A stretch of 64,000 bases of DNA, from positions 2,233,961 through 2,297,960 of the forward strand of contig RPFO01000003.1 of assembly GCA_009746045.1 (NCBI GenBank), written 5' to 3'. Positions 39,901 through 50,950 of this stretch are shown here, piece after piece (within the stretch, counting starts at the first letter, position 1; each line of letters starts with the position of its first letter). The notes under the pieces were generated by a model. The model did not search any database and was not told where the DNA came from. It saw only the letters and a program-made list of their open reading frames with translations. The translations under genes were made by a program, and so were the position numbers. The stretch comes from Mesostigma viride (Eukaryota > Streptophyta > Mesostigmatophyceae > Mesostigmatales > Mesostigmataceae).

Positions 39901-41420
39901 GTGTGTAAGTGTGTGTGCAGCCGCCCCTTGCGTGCGCGGTGTAGGTACGTGTGTGTGCAGCCGCCCCAAGCGTGCGCGGTGTATGTACATGTGTGTGCAC
40001 TCGCCCCTTGCGTGCATGGTGCATGTATGTATGTGTGTGTGCAGCCGCCCCTTGCGTGCGCGGTGGATGTACGTGTGTGTGCAGCCACCCCTTTCGTGAG
40101 CGGTGTATGTACATGTGAGTGCCGTCGCCCCAAGCGTGCATTTTGTGTGTAAGTGTGTGTGCAGCAGCCCCTTGCGTGGGCGGTGTATGTACGTGTGTGT
40201 GCAGCCGCCCCGTGGTTGCGCGGTGGATGTACATGTGAGTGGAGCCGGTCCTTGCGTGCGCGGTGTATGTACGTGTGTGTGCAGCCGCCCCTTGCGTGCG
40301 TGGTGTGTGTACATGTAAGTGCAGCCGCCCCTTGCGTGCGCGGTGTATGTACGTGTGTGTGCAGCCGTCCCTTGCGTGCGCGGTGTGTGTACGTGTGTGT
40401 GCAGCCGCCCCTCGCGTGCATGGTGAGTGTAAGTGTGTGTGCAGCAGCCCCTTGCGTGCATGGTGTGTACGTGTGTGTGCAGTTGCCCCTTGCGTGCGCG
40501 GTGTATGTACGTGTGTGTGCAGCCGGCCCTTGCGTGCGCGGTGTGTGTACATGTGAGTGCAGCCGGCCCTTGCGTGCGCGGTGGATGTACATGTGTGGGC
40601 AGTTGCCCCTTGCGTGCGCGGTGTATGTACATGTGTTTGCACTCGCCCCTTGCGTGCGCGGTGGATGTACATGTGTGTGCAGCCGAACCTTGCGTGCATG
40701 GTGTGTGTACCTGTGCGTGAAGTCGCTCCTTGCGTGCATGGTGTGTGTACGTGTGTGTGCAGCCGCCCCTTGCGTGCGCGGTGTAGGTACGTGTGTGTGC
40801 AGCCGCCCCTTGCGTGCGCGGTGTATGTACGTGTGTGTGCAGCCGGCCCTTGCGTGCATGGTGTGTGTACGTGTGTGTGCAGCCGGCCCTTGCGTGCGCG
40901 GTGGATGTACATGTGTGTGCAGTCGCCCCTTGCGTGCGCGGTGTAGGTACGTATGTGTGCAGCCGCCCCTTGCGTGCGCGGTGTATGTACGTGTGTGTGC
41001 AGCCGCCCCGTGGTTGCGCGGTGTATGTACATGTGTGTGCAGTTGCCCCTTGCGTGCGCGGTGTATGTACGTGTGTGTGCAGCCGGCCCTTGCGTGCGCG
41101 GTGGATGTACATGTGAGTGCAGCCGGCCCTTGCGTGCATGGTGTGTGTACGTGTGTGTGCAGCCGCCCCTTGCGTGCATGGTGTATGTACATGTGAGTGC
41201 AGCCGGCCCTTGCGTGCATGGTGTGTGTACGTGTGTGTGCAGCCGCCCCTTGCGTGCGCGGTGTATGTACGTGTGTGCGCACTCGCCCCTTGCGTGCGCG
41301 GTGTATGTACGTGTGTGTGCAGTTGCCCCTTGCGTGCGCGGTGGATGTACGTGTGTGTGCAGCCGCCCCTTGCGTGCGCGGTGTGTGTACGTGTATGTGC
41401 AGCCGCCCCTTGCGTGCATG
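36934..41420. repeat. 40-bp satellite array, right part
   Basis: The array continues as before. A block with GCAGCCACCCCTTTCGTGCG, GCATTTTGTGTGTAAG and CCGCCCCGTGGTTGCGCGG recurs at about 34,520, 36,960, 37,930, 38,610 and 40,085, showing higher-order duplication. It ends at AGCAATAGTG after 41,430. Confidence 0.95.
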
Positions 41421-41548
41421 TACATGTGTGAAGAAATAAGCAATAGTGAATGAAATAGTAAAAAGAAAATCATTCCAGCATATGTATGTACAAGTTTTTA
41501 GTAGTACACTATGACTATCGTCAAATATAACAATTTTCTATATTTTCA

Positions 41549-43328
41549 TACACACACGAACAACACACCCAACACACACACACACTATGTTTGCACCCAA
41601 GACACACACCAACACCTAAAAACAAGACACCAACACACAAGACAGCCATGCAACACACACCCAACACACACACGCAACACACACATAACACACCTAAGTA
41701 TAGTTGTTATAACACACAACACATAGGTACATCCCGCCCCCCCCACACACAACACCAACACATGACAATTAACAGGCCACAACACACACACTGACACACA
41801 TGCCCCAACACACACACACACATGCCCCAACACACACACACATGCCCCAACACTGCACACACAACAACACCCAAACACACACCACACACACAAAAGACAC
41901 CCAACACACATACCGAAAACACGCACACACAACACCTACTAAAAACAAGACACCAACACACAAGACACCCAACACACACCCAACACACACACACACACAC
42001 AATGTTTGCACCGGTCGGCCCACGACACCCACACCCAACACACACATAACACACCTAAGTAACACACAACACACACGTACATCCCCCCCCCCCCACACAC
42101 AACACCAACACATGACAATTAACATGCCACAACACACACACATGCCCCAACACACACACACACATGCCCCAACACTGCACACACAACAACACCCAAACAC
42201 ATACCACACACACACAAGACACCCAACACACATACCGAAAACACGCACACACAACACCTACCAAAAACACCAAACACACAAGACACCCAACACACACCCA
42301 ACACACACACACACAATGTTTGCACCCACGACACACACACCAACACCTAAAAATAAGACACCAACACACAACACACGTACACGTACATCCCCCCCCCCCA
42401 CAACACCAACAATAACATGCAAACAACACACACACAACACACCTAAGTCACACACACAACACACACGTACTTTCCCCCCCCCCACACCCAACACCAACAC
42501 ACAAGACACTTTGCACACACCCTACACACACCCACACCCTTTATGAACACATGTACACCCAACACACACACGCAACACACACCTAGGTCGATCACACACA
42601 ACACACACAAAACACACCTAAGTCACACACAACACACACGTACACCCCCCCACACAAACCCAATACCAACACACAAGACACTTGGCCCCCCCCCCACCCA
42701 CCCACACACCCACACCCACACCCACACCACACATCCAACACACACAACACACACACTACACACTTAAGTCACACACAACACACACATAACACACCTAAGT
42801 CACACACAACACACACGTCCATCCCCCCCTCACACTCAACACCAATACATGACAATTAACATGCACACAACACACACACGCACACGCCCCAACACACACA
42901 CACACAACATACATACACAGAGCACACACACACGCCTCAACACACATACCGAACACACACACACAAGACACCCAACACACATACCGAACACACACACACA
43001 CACACTATGTTTGCACCCGACATACACACACCCAACACCTACTAAAAACAAGAAACCAACACACAAGACACCCTACACACACACAACACACACACACACA
43101 ACACATATCCAACACAAACAACACACACACCTAAGTCACACACACAACACACCTACTAAGTCACACACACAACACACATGTACCTCCCCCCCCCCACACC
43201 CAACATCAACACACAAGACACTTTGCACACACCCTACACGCCCCCGCACCTTCATGAATGCACCCAACACACACCCAACACACACGCCCCAACACACATA
43301 CCCAACATTCACACAACACACCCAACAT
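41549..43328. repeat. AC-rich array with 330-450 bp higher-order repeats
   Basis: ACACACCCA-type repeats are interspersed with a recurring block AAAAACAAGACACCAACACA ... ATGTTTGCACCC (41,586, 41,940, 42,255, 43,000). CCCCCCCC-CACAC segments alternate with it. No coding capacity is supported. Confidence 0.9.
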
Positions 43329-43342
43329 ATAAGGGTAAATAT

Positions 43343-43376
43343 GGTTTAGGAGTGTAGGGGTTTAGGGTTTAAGGCC
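43343..43376. repeat. Short TTTAGGG-type telomere-like tract
   Basis: GGTTTAGG, GTGTAGGGG and TTTAGGGTTTAAGG directly follow the AC array. It is in G-strand orientation, opposite to the tract at 24,438. Confidence 0.4.
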
Positions 43377-43521
43377 TACCATACACCCGTATGTAAAAAT
43401 GCAACAACACGCCAAGTCATCCGCCACCATGCAAAAATATATAAACACAACTGGTCATCCTCAACAAGAATGCCCATTTTAGTACCTAATCCGCACTTGG
43501 CACTTGTCCAGTTTCGTAAGT

Positions 43522-44556
43522 CCAACGGCCGTTGGCTTTGAGAAATTAAGATATGCGACATGCGCCATGCAGCCAAGCTAAAGTATAGGCTGATTGCCCT
43601 GTATGTAACATTAGTAAGGTGAACGACCGTCGACAAAAAAACACATGCGACATACAAACACCAATTTTACACAGTAATGTTTGGAATGACGTACCGTAAT
43701 TTCGGCGTCCACCTTCTTCGCAATTGTGAACCAGCCCTGTCGCGTGTTGTCCGGATGTCCTTCCCACTTGCCCTTCGTGACCTTTGCGACGCTCAGGTAG
43801 CACACGATTGCAGTTAAGGGTTCTCGGTCGTCTGGGTTCCAGAAGAAGCGTCGGGCGTCCGATCCGGAGGAGGAGCACCTCTCGAAGTATTTTACGTACA
43901 TTACCCAGTTGCCTTTCTTAAAAACCTCGCCCCCCCCCCTGTATGTTTGTTTAAACACTCATCCTTGTCGAGTTGGTGGGCGACTCGAACAACTTTCGCC
44001 AACCAGTACGGGTGGTCGGGCACATGGTCCTTGTGCCCCCTCTCAGATGCGACTGCGACGGCCTCCCCCTCCTGCAAACCACGCCCCAACTCGTTTCTTG
44101 CCGTTTGAACGTGGTTCAGGCGGGTTCCCGGATATCGCGTGGGGTTCCGCGACTTACTCGCCTGGAGTTTTACAGTCCACGACGAGCTGCTCCAATCGTT
44201 TGGGCATGTCGTCCACTTGCCCTCTCGGCACTCCGCACAACTGAAGCATGAAAAACGCCTGAGCTTTACCACCTCGACCCGCTCGCCCTTTTTGTCCAGT
44301 CGCCACTGGTGTGCCGTGGAGATATCTCGGATCGGGCCTCGCTCCTTACCGGACGTGAGAATCTGCAATTGTAATTCCATGAAACAACATCACAGCACAT
44401 TTCCCAACTCCAACGGCCGTTGGCACTCAACAATTATAAGATTTCCCAACTCCAACGGCCGTTGGCCCTTGGAAACTTTATATAAGTACATTTCTCAACT
44501 CCAACGGCCGTTGGCACTCAACAATTATACGATTTTCCAGCTCCAACGGCCGTTGG
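43522..44556. repeat. CCAACGGCCGTTGG hairpins in and below transposase intron 2
   Basis: Perfect 14-bp palindromes lie at 44,410-44,423, 44,452-44,465, 44,501-44,514 and 44,543-44,556 inside the 302-bp intron 2, and at 43,522-43,535 downstream of exon 3. Most are flanked by TTTC on one side and GAAA on the other, which lengthens the predicted hairpin. Confidence 0.85.
43695..44362 (-). CDS. Transposase-like gene exon 3
   Basis: The exon starts ILTSGKERGPIRD and includes FSCFSCAECREGKW and EAVAVASERGHKDHVPDH. After a G9 run the frame changes to EVFKKGNWVMYVKYFERCSS and ends TIAKKVDAEIT before GTACGT (43,694-43,689). The donor implies at least one more exon to the left, which I could not identify. 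Confidence 0.58.
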
Positions 44557-47500
44557 CCTTATGAAACTTCAAACTGCATCAAGGAAGCTGTCCTCTGTAA
44601 AGTGTAACCAGAGACAAATTATAGAACTGCACTTGACCACCAGAAAGCAACTGTCTTTACTTACGTTATCGAGAAGAAATGCCCGTCGAACCACGTCCGA
44701 TTGTGCCGATGGTCGACTCGAGTCTTTGCCGGTTCTCCAATCCCGGTTCAGGTAGGCCACCAGTGCCTCCACCGTATTCAGGTTCCGATTGTCCTCCTGC
44801 ATCTGCGCTCTTTTGAGGATGCTTTTGACCGTCCCCCCCTCCCCGTCCGACTCCCCCTTCCCATGTCCTGCACACGAGTAGTTCCACTCCAATGATTCCA
44901 AGTCGGGGTCGGCCTCGAGCAGGTCCGCAGCCATCGCCAACACATACCGGGATTGGAACTGCTCCTTACAGTTGTCGGACCAACTGATCCAGTTCCTCAC
45001 CTCCACCCCCTCCTCCCTCAGCACGTTAAGGGTATTCTTCATCACGAACTCCAGGGTCTGGGCATTCCTCGGTACGTCCTTCCCCATGTAATCGTGCTTC
45101 ACCCTTTTGATTTCCAGCGATACGGGATCACGGTACATCACGATCACCGGCATCAGGACGTAACTACTTGGGTACCAGTACTGCGCCTGCAACTGTTTCT
45201 GCAGGTGGTCCGAATAGTTCTCCGAGTAGTCCATCAGGACCACCACCGTTCCCAGCGGCATCACGTCAATGCACTCCTTGTAAGCGTGGTGCTGCCAGGC
45301 CCATGTATGGACGTGAATGGCGAATTCCGGGAAGCGCGCCGTAATGAGTTCATGGAGCTCCGAGAGGGTTGACTTGATGAGTTTTTGCTGCAGGTTCATT
45401 TGCGGCGCCACATCCTCCTCCTGCAACACAACACACCCGCGCACCATGGATTGACCGAAGAATGGAAGTCAGCAGCTGGGAATTTCCCAACGCCAACGGC
45501 CGTTGGAAGTATGAAAGTCTACATATATATATTCAACGATGCAAATATACATGCCCGCGCACCATGGATTGACCGAAGAATGGAAGTCAGCAGCTGGGAA
45601 TTTCCCAACGCCAACGGCCGTTGGAAGTATGAAAGTCTACATATATATATTCAAATGCTACGGCCAGCCCGGCCAACTGGTTCACATCATGGAGGACGGC
45701 ACTCGCGGCGGCCTGCTGTCGCGGTCGGGCACCCAGCAAGGGGACCCCCTGGGACCCCTGTACTTTGCCGCCCCCCTCCAGGGTTGCCTCCAAGCGGTCC
45801 ATGCTGCCCACCCGGCGGTCGCTATTCAGGCCTACTTGGATGATATCTACCTTCTGGGCCCTGTGCCGGACACCACCGCGGCTCTGCTGGCACTGCAGAC
45901 CGCGGTGGCCGACATCAACCTCCAGTTGACCCTGGCCAAGTGCGCGGTGTACTCGCCCCAAGGTGATTGCTCCGGCTTTCCGCCCCAGCTCTTGGGCCGG
46001 GACGAGCGCCTCCATGGGTTGGATGTCCTCGGCGTTCCGGTTGGCGACCCCGCGTTTGTCATCGATGCTCTGCGGGCCGCCCTCGAGGCACGCACTGAGG
46101 TACTGCCCTTGATTGCGCGCCTTCATGATTCGCAGACCAAGGGTCTGCTTCTGTGGTTTTGCGCTCACCCTCGCGTCGTTCACTGGCTCCGGGGCGCTCT
46201 TCCGGCTCAGGTCCGGCTGGCCGCCGAGGGCCACGACGAACGCATCCAGTCGGCCTTGGCGCAGCTGGTCCCGGGCCCCGACCTCCCGCCACATGCTATT
46301 CGCATTGCCTCCCTGCCTGCACGGATGGGTGGCTGCGGTCTGACTCGTGCCGCCCGGCTGGCCCCAGCAGCATTTTTGGGCTCCGTCGCTCAGTCGTGGG
46401 CGGAAAGCTGCCGGCTCCTGCCCCTTTTGGCAACGGCAGCGCCTGACCTCCTGGACCCCAGCAGCCCTTTGCCCTTCGTCACCGCCATCCAGGAGGCCTA
46501 TGCTGAGATCCAGCAGGCCTGTTCTCCCGTCCGTGCCGCTCAGGCGGTACAGCGCCACCTCCCTCGCGGCACTCCCTCGGTCGCCTCCGTTCAATCTCCC
46601 GCCGCATTCCCTGCTCGCGTCATCGATAAACACCAGAAAACCTACGCGGGTATTCTGCACACGGCTGATTGGATTGCTCTTTTCGCGGACCTCAACGCCC
46701 AGGGACGTGCGTGGCTGTTCTCGCTTTCCTTGCGGAGTGTGGGCTCGGCGTACCTTCGTGCTCTTCCCATGGCCCCCCATTCGCCTTGGCTCCCAGCCAC
46801 TACTCGGTGGCGCTCCGGCACCAGCTATTTGCCCCGCAGCCTCTTGTTCCGGCCGGGCGGCCTTGTGGTAGCTGTGGGCAGCCGCTGGATCCCACGGGGA
46901 CTCACTACCTTGCCTGCATGGGGGGCCAACAGAATCAGAATTGGTATTTGTATTTGCACACTGTCCTCCTGACGGTGGTGCTCGCCATGATTCGGTCGGT
47001 TTTCCCCCACGCGAACATCCGGTCCGAGGATGCGGATGGCGCTGCCTTCTATTCCCCCAACCACCGGCCTGACATCGTGGTGCTGGACTTTGAGGGGGGT
47101 GGCCGGCATCTGCTTATTGACGTTTCGGTGGCGCGGCCCTTGGCTCTTAGCCACGTGGCTGGGGCCTCCCTCACGGCAGGTTACACGGCGGACCGGGCGG
47201 AGCGGGCCAAGCTCCTGGCCTACGGCGACGTCGGGCACCATCGTGTGGTGCCCTTTGTCCTGGAGGAGTTTGGGGCCATGGGGCCCCTGACCTCCGCCTT
47301 CTTCAAGGAGTGTTGCCGGCTCCGGGAGGACCGGCTGGACCTGGAGGGCCAGCGGGCCCCATGGTCGGCGCGGACCTGGACGTCATATTGGCGTCAGCGC
47401 TTGTCGGTGGCGCTGACTCGGGCCATGGCGGACATCATGCTCCGCCGTACGCGGGCTGATTTTGCGGTGCAGCAGGGCTATTAGGTTCCTCCCGTTAGGC

Positions 47501-48819
47501 GTTTCCATTGGTCTTATCGTAGTATAGAGCTTTGACATGGCTCTGTATATAGGTTTATAGCTGGGCGTTTGCTTTGGTTTGAGTGATTTCACTCTGCTGT
47601 AAGTAATTATATTTTTAAAATATATATTCAACGATGCAAATATACATGCTTACCGTCCCACGGGGCGCTGTGCCCTCCTTTATGAAGTCGAACCACGTGT
47701 ACTTCTTTGTCCACCCCTTCATCTGGTCCGTCACGATGAACTCGGAAATCCCACACTCGTTGCACGTCCCTTCCAAGCAGTTCATTGGGACGTTAACGAA
47801 CGGGCCGCCCGTCCTCCCCCCTCCTTGCCCCCCTCCCCCCTCTCAGCCCTGTGGCAGGTGAAACGTCGAACGAAATCATGGGCATTGTCAGGCACGGAAG
47901 GGATACCCTCCCTCTCCTCGATCTCCAGCGTGCTCTTCAACTCCTTGACGCCTTTGGCGAAGGCAGAGAGCAGAGACTCGAAGACGACGTGCTTTTCGCA
48001 TGCGCACAAGTCCCGGTCCTTCCACACGCCCTTTACGCACTTGGGCATGAACTCCACGAACTTCGTGTACCCCACCTTGTACCTTGTCCCGTCCGCAGTC
48101 GTCACGATACCTCCCTTGTACGGCGACGCGTCAGAACAGAACCGCTTGTAAATCGTTTCAAGCGAGTCCAAATAGTACCTTCCGCCCTGGGAGGAAATGA
48201 GGATCCTGGCGTTTCCCTTCCTTTCGAACTCATTGACCACGTCCTTATGGTTGGGAGACGCCCTCGTGTTTAGGTCTGACAACCAGTAACTCCCGACGAT
48301 GTCTTTGACCTCCTCCGGAAACTTGTCCGACCGTAAAGCACGAGGGGGCGCCTTCAGGGCGGGAAGGTCGCCCCCCATCCTCATTCCCCTTGCGGTCTGG
48401 ATATCCTTGGGCGTGACGTGAAGCAGCCGCGCGAGAGTGCAATGCCCTTGATTGTTCATGCCGTCCTTTCCCAAGCACATTGACAGCACAGCGCACTTCG
48501 CGTTCCTGTGCTCATCCGACTTGCCCAATTCCTGGAAACCTTGCACGATATTAGCGACAACCTCCTGAGCGAAGGACTCCGACGCCTTTCTTTTCAGCGC
48601 AGGGCGGTACTGTTTCCCCATAACCTTCACAACCGCACCTGGCAGCCGCTCAAGCGCCCTCAAGCCTACTGCAGTTTTCGTGTTTTCAGTCTTGTGATTG
48701 TTGTCCTTCAGCAAGTATTCCATTGCGCTGGCCATGTCGAGGGCAAGTTGGTTGCCCTTGATCTCGACGTACTTGAGACTTAGGTCTTTGTTGTGCGCTT
48801 CACCTGCATCCGCGCGCAT
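43695..48819 (-). CDS. Three-exon DDE-like transposase-family gene (frame-damaged)
   Basis: Exons on the minus strand: 48,819-47,654, 45,420-44,665 and 44,362-43,695, all phase 0. The first donor is GTAAGC; the second exon has TTGCAG and GTAAGT; the third has TTGCAG and GTACGT. Exon 1 carries a long N-terminal region with two Cys clusters (DLCACEKH; further on C-L-E-G-T-C-N-E-C). Exon 2 carries VVLMDYSENYSDHLQKQ, WISWSDNCKEQFQSR and AGHGKGESDGEGGTVK. Exon 3 has FSCFSCAECREG and a globular end. The D/SENY, SD-C--Q and HGKG--DG-GG-VK signatures are, from memory, those of a family widespread in invertebrate and protist genomes that looks like a DDE transposase; I cannot name the superfamily. Two frame breaks sit in homopolymer-rich stretches (about 47,815-47,855 and G9 near 43,930) and may be sequencing errors. 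Confidence 0.62.
44665..45420 (-). CDS. Transposase-like gene exon 2 (catalytic core)
   Basis: Exactly 252 codons lie between TGTTGCAG and GTAAGT, uninterrupted. Candidate acidic residues are the D of LMDYSEN, the D of WSDNC and D or E in GESDGEGG. Codon use and lack of stops argue that the gene was functional until recently. Confidence 0.68.
45436..45654. repeat. 118-bp tandem duplication in intron 1 with palindromes
   Basis: CCCGCGCACCATGGATTGAC starts at 45,436 and again at 45,554. Each copy holds a palindrome (45,493-45,506; 45,611-45,624). The second copy is cut by the LINE insertion at 45,655. Confidence 0.85.
45655..47619 (+). mobile_element. 5'-truncated LINE in the transposase intron
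   Basis: The element is flanked by the 12-bp direct repeat ATATATATTCAA (45,643-45,654 and 47,620-47,631), a target-site duplication. It starts inside the reverse transcriptase domain and ends in a short 3' UTR (47,485-47,619). It lies antisense to the host gene. Confidence 0.75.
45656..47484 (+). pseudogene. LINE polyprotein: RT palm, CCHC knuckle and restriction-like endonuclease
   Basis: The open frame begins in RT with SGTQQGDPLGPLYFA (motif B) and AYLDDIYLLG (catalytic YxDD). A thumb/connection region follows up to about 46,780, where a frameshift occurs. The second frame gives YSVALRHQLFAP, the knuckle CGSCGQPLDPTGTHYLAC (CX2C-H-C) and RPDIVVLDFEGGGRHLLIDV, the PD...D core of a restriction-like endonuclease. 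It stops at 47,484. The order RT-CCHC-RLE is that of the R2/CRE-type LINE branch, which encodes a single ORF with a C-terminal nuclease. RT motifs N-terminal of the palm are missing through 5' truncation. Confidence 0.72.
47654..48819 (-). CDS. Transposase-like gene exon 1
   Basis: The ATG at 48,819 opens 345 codons including VEIKGNQLALDMASAMEYLL, LHVTPKDIQTARGMRM, FPEEVKDIVGSYWL and KFVEFMPKCVKGVW. A G-rich stretch then shifts the frame into FVNVPMNCLEGTCNECGISE and FIKEGTAPRGT, ending at the donor GTAAGC (47,653-47,648). A start further upstream is possible because GATGCAG at 48,811 could be an acceptor. Confidence 0.6.
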
Positions 48820-48879
48820 ACAGAATCCAGACGAAGTTTTGACTTTTTATCAAATTATTGCTTTCCAACAATTACCCAA

Positions 48880-49480
48880 TTTGTAGGTCCCAACGGCCGT
48901 TGGACCCCTGAAAGTACGCCTGAAACACGCCAACACATGCATTTTCGACACCCAACGGCCGTTGGACCCCCGAAAGTGGGCCTGAAACACGCCAACACAT
49001 GCATTTTCGACACCCAACGGCCGTTGGACCCCTGAAAGCGGGCCGAAAACACGCCAACACATGCATTTTCGACACCCAACGGCCGTTGGACCCCTGAAAG
49101 TGGGCCTGAAACACGCCAACACATGCATTTTCGACACCCAACGGCCGTTGGACCCCTGAAAGTACGCCTGAAACACGCCAACACATGCATTTTCGACACC
49201 CAACGGCCGTTGGACCCCTGAAAGCGGGCCGAAAACACGCCAACACATGCATTTTCTACACCCAACGGCCGTTGGACCCCTGAAAGTGGGCCTGAAACAC
49301 GCCCTTTACATGCATTTTCGACACCCAACGGCCGTTGGACCCCTGAAAGCGGGCCGAAAACACGCCAACACATGCATTTTCGACGTCCAACGGCCGTTGG
49401 GCCCCTGAAAGCGGGCCGGAAACACGCTAACGCATGCATTTTAGACACCCAACGGCCGTTGGACCCCTGAAAGCGGGCCG
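48880..49480. repeat. Array of ten 61-62 bp units each carrying CCAACGGCCGTTGG
   Basis: The first palindrome is at 48,890. Units continue with ACCCCTGAAAG, CCGAAAACACGCC or CCTGAAACACGCC, AACACATGCATTTTCGACA. Ten palindromes are intact, and an eleventh near 49,555 is decayed (AACGACCGTTGG). The array lies directly upstream of exon 1 of the transposase-like gene. Confidence 0.92.
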
Positions 49481-49519
49481 AAAACTCGCCAACACCTGCA
49501 TTTTTTACACGCCAGGATG

Positions 49520-50950
49520 TGAATTTCCGAATCCCAACGCACTTTTTATAACCTTAACGACCGTTGGAACCCAGAAATTCGACTGAAATGTTTCCATAAC
49601 ACACGTAACAACAAATTTGGTGGTCAACAACCCCGTAAATCCGTAACCCTGCACGCACCTCTTGCCGCCATAGCTCTTGTTCGCAGCAGGTGGGCCCTGA
49701 AGACGCCTTTTGGTCTTGCACCTGTTGGTTACAATTGCATGGCATACCAGCAATATATTGCACATAGCATTGTATTTCACACAATTATTATATTCATGCC
49801 ACAAATAATAATAATAATTGTATTAAACATAGGGGGGCAGGTTGCATATTCGTTTCATTGCAGTCTAATATCAACATATTAAAAATTTCCATGCCCATAA
49901 ACATTTTTGATATAGCTATTAGGTTGCTTATTATATTAAATCTTACCAGCCGTGTAGTGGTTTGCGGATTGCTTTATAGGCTTGCCACACCAACCCAAAA
50001 AAAAATCTTACGACGGGAGTTGAACCCGGGCCTACTAGACGTGTTCACGAGGTACTACGAGGATCAGCCAAGAATCTGTCCCGTACCGGTGTGGTTCACC
50101 AGTTCCGCACACTAGCATGGTCTCCGCGTCGCGCTCGTTCATTAAATTTCGGAGAAATTTTGCCTGCTTATATACGTTTTTGAAGCCCCTCGGCGTCGCG
50201 CCGTGAAAAGCTTCCTCCGCCAGGCGTCCAATCAGGTAGCAGGAATGTGAAAAAATGGGCTCGAGCTGTGTGCAGCGCCGCGTCCATGTGGCGCCACACG
50301 GCGTCAGGAGTCGGCGTGGCGCCATATATGGCGCTGCGAATTCCCTACCGTGTGGTCTGCAGCGCCACGTCACAGTTGCGACTGCAAGTATTTTTCAGCG
50401 CGGCGCCGTCCCGGCGCCGCGCCATATCGTTTGGCGCGTCAATTTTTTTCCCGCGCGCAGCGCCTTTTAGGCGCCGCGCCATTCCATTTGCGCGTCGGCA
50501 TACCAGCACCAGGGAATTTGAATTTGCTGGTGCTGCGTTGGCGCTTTCCAGCCTCCCTGGAAGACCGACACCGTGGATGCACCTTGCACCCGAGCATCAA
50601 CGGCGGGTATTCGCGACATCGGCCGAAAGTGACAACGATATTAGCAACCCGACAGCCATATTCAACTGAGCAACGCCATTGTCGACACACACGGTTAAGA
50701 AAGAGGTGAGCAATGGCGGTGGATGTACATGGATGCTTTTGACAGATAGTGGTTTTATGATTGGCGTAATCGGCCAGATAATTTTGTCGCTTTTTTGGTG
50801 TCGTGGTGCCGGTCGCTGACGGGGAAATGAATGGGTTTTTTTGGTGGTTCTCGTTTGGTTGCAGGGTTCTCGTTTGCTATCAGTTTTCTTTTTGCCGCCA
50901 CCGCTGCCCCCGAAGGACAAGGATAAAAAATAAGAAACATCTATAAAAAG
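49520..50950. other. Spacer: AT-rich, then GGCGC-rich DNA
   Basis: 49,760-49,980 is AT-rich with no gene seen. 50,240-50,500 is dense in GGCGC/GCGCC words (GTGGCGCCATATATGGCGC, GCGGCGCCGTCCCGGCGCCG) that could fold but repeat no clear unit. I see no supported ORF. Confidence 0.5.
50006..50073 (-). pseudogene. tRNA-like sequence with T-arm and poly-T
   Basis: On the minus strand a T-arm CCGGGTTCAACTCCCG with a B box is followed by a partial acceptor stem (TCTT...AAGA) and T9, a possible Pol III terminator. The D and anticodon arms are not convincing. Confidence 0.3.

Noticed and set aside
24681-41473. Very long ORFs on both strands (up to about 2,188 codons), rich in Cys/Val/Arg or Thr/His
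   Set aside because: They are translations of the 40-bp satellite. The unit lacks stops on the minus strand in all frames, and the same peptide appears in all three frames because 40 is not divisible by three. There is no start context, domain or codon bias.
41511-43349. Thr/His/Pro- or Val/Cys-rich ORFs
   Set aside because: Translation of AC repeats.
43376-43657. Fourth exon of the transposase-like gene
   Set aside because: An open frame exists, but it runs through the hairpin palindrome and has no family motif; the acceptor is unclear.
45587-46780. Minus-strand ORF of 397 codons across the LINE
   Set aside because: Antisense shadow of the RT frame, which has the catalytic motifs on the plus strand.
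48880-49480. CRISPR-like array with regular spacing of a palindromic repeat
   Set aside because: The segments between palindromes are themselves conserved, so there are no unique spacers, and the context is eukaryotic with no cas genes. It is a tandem repeat.
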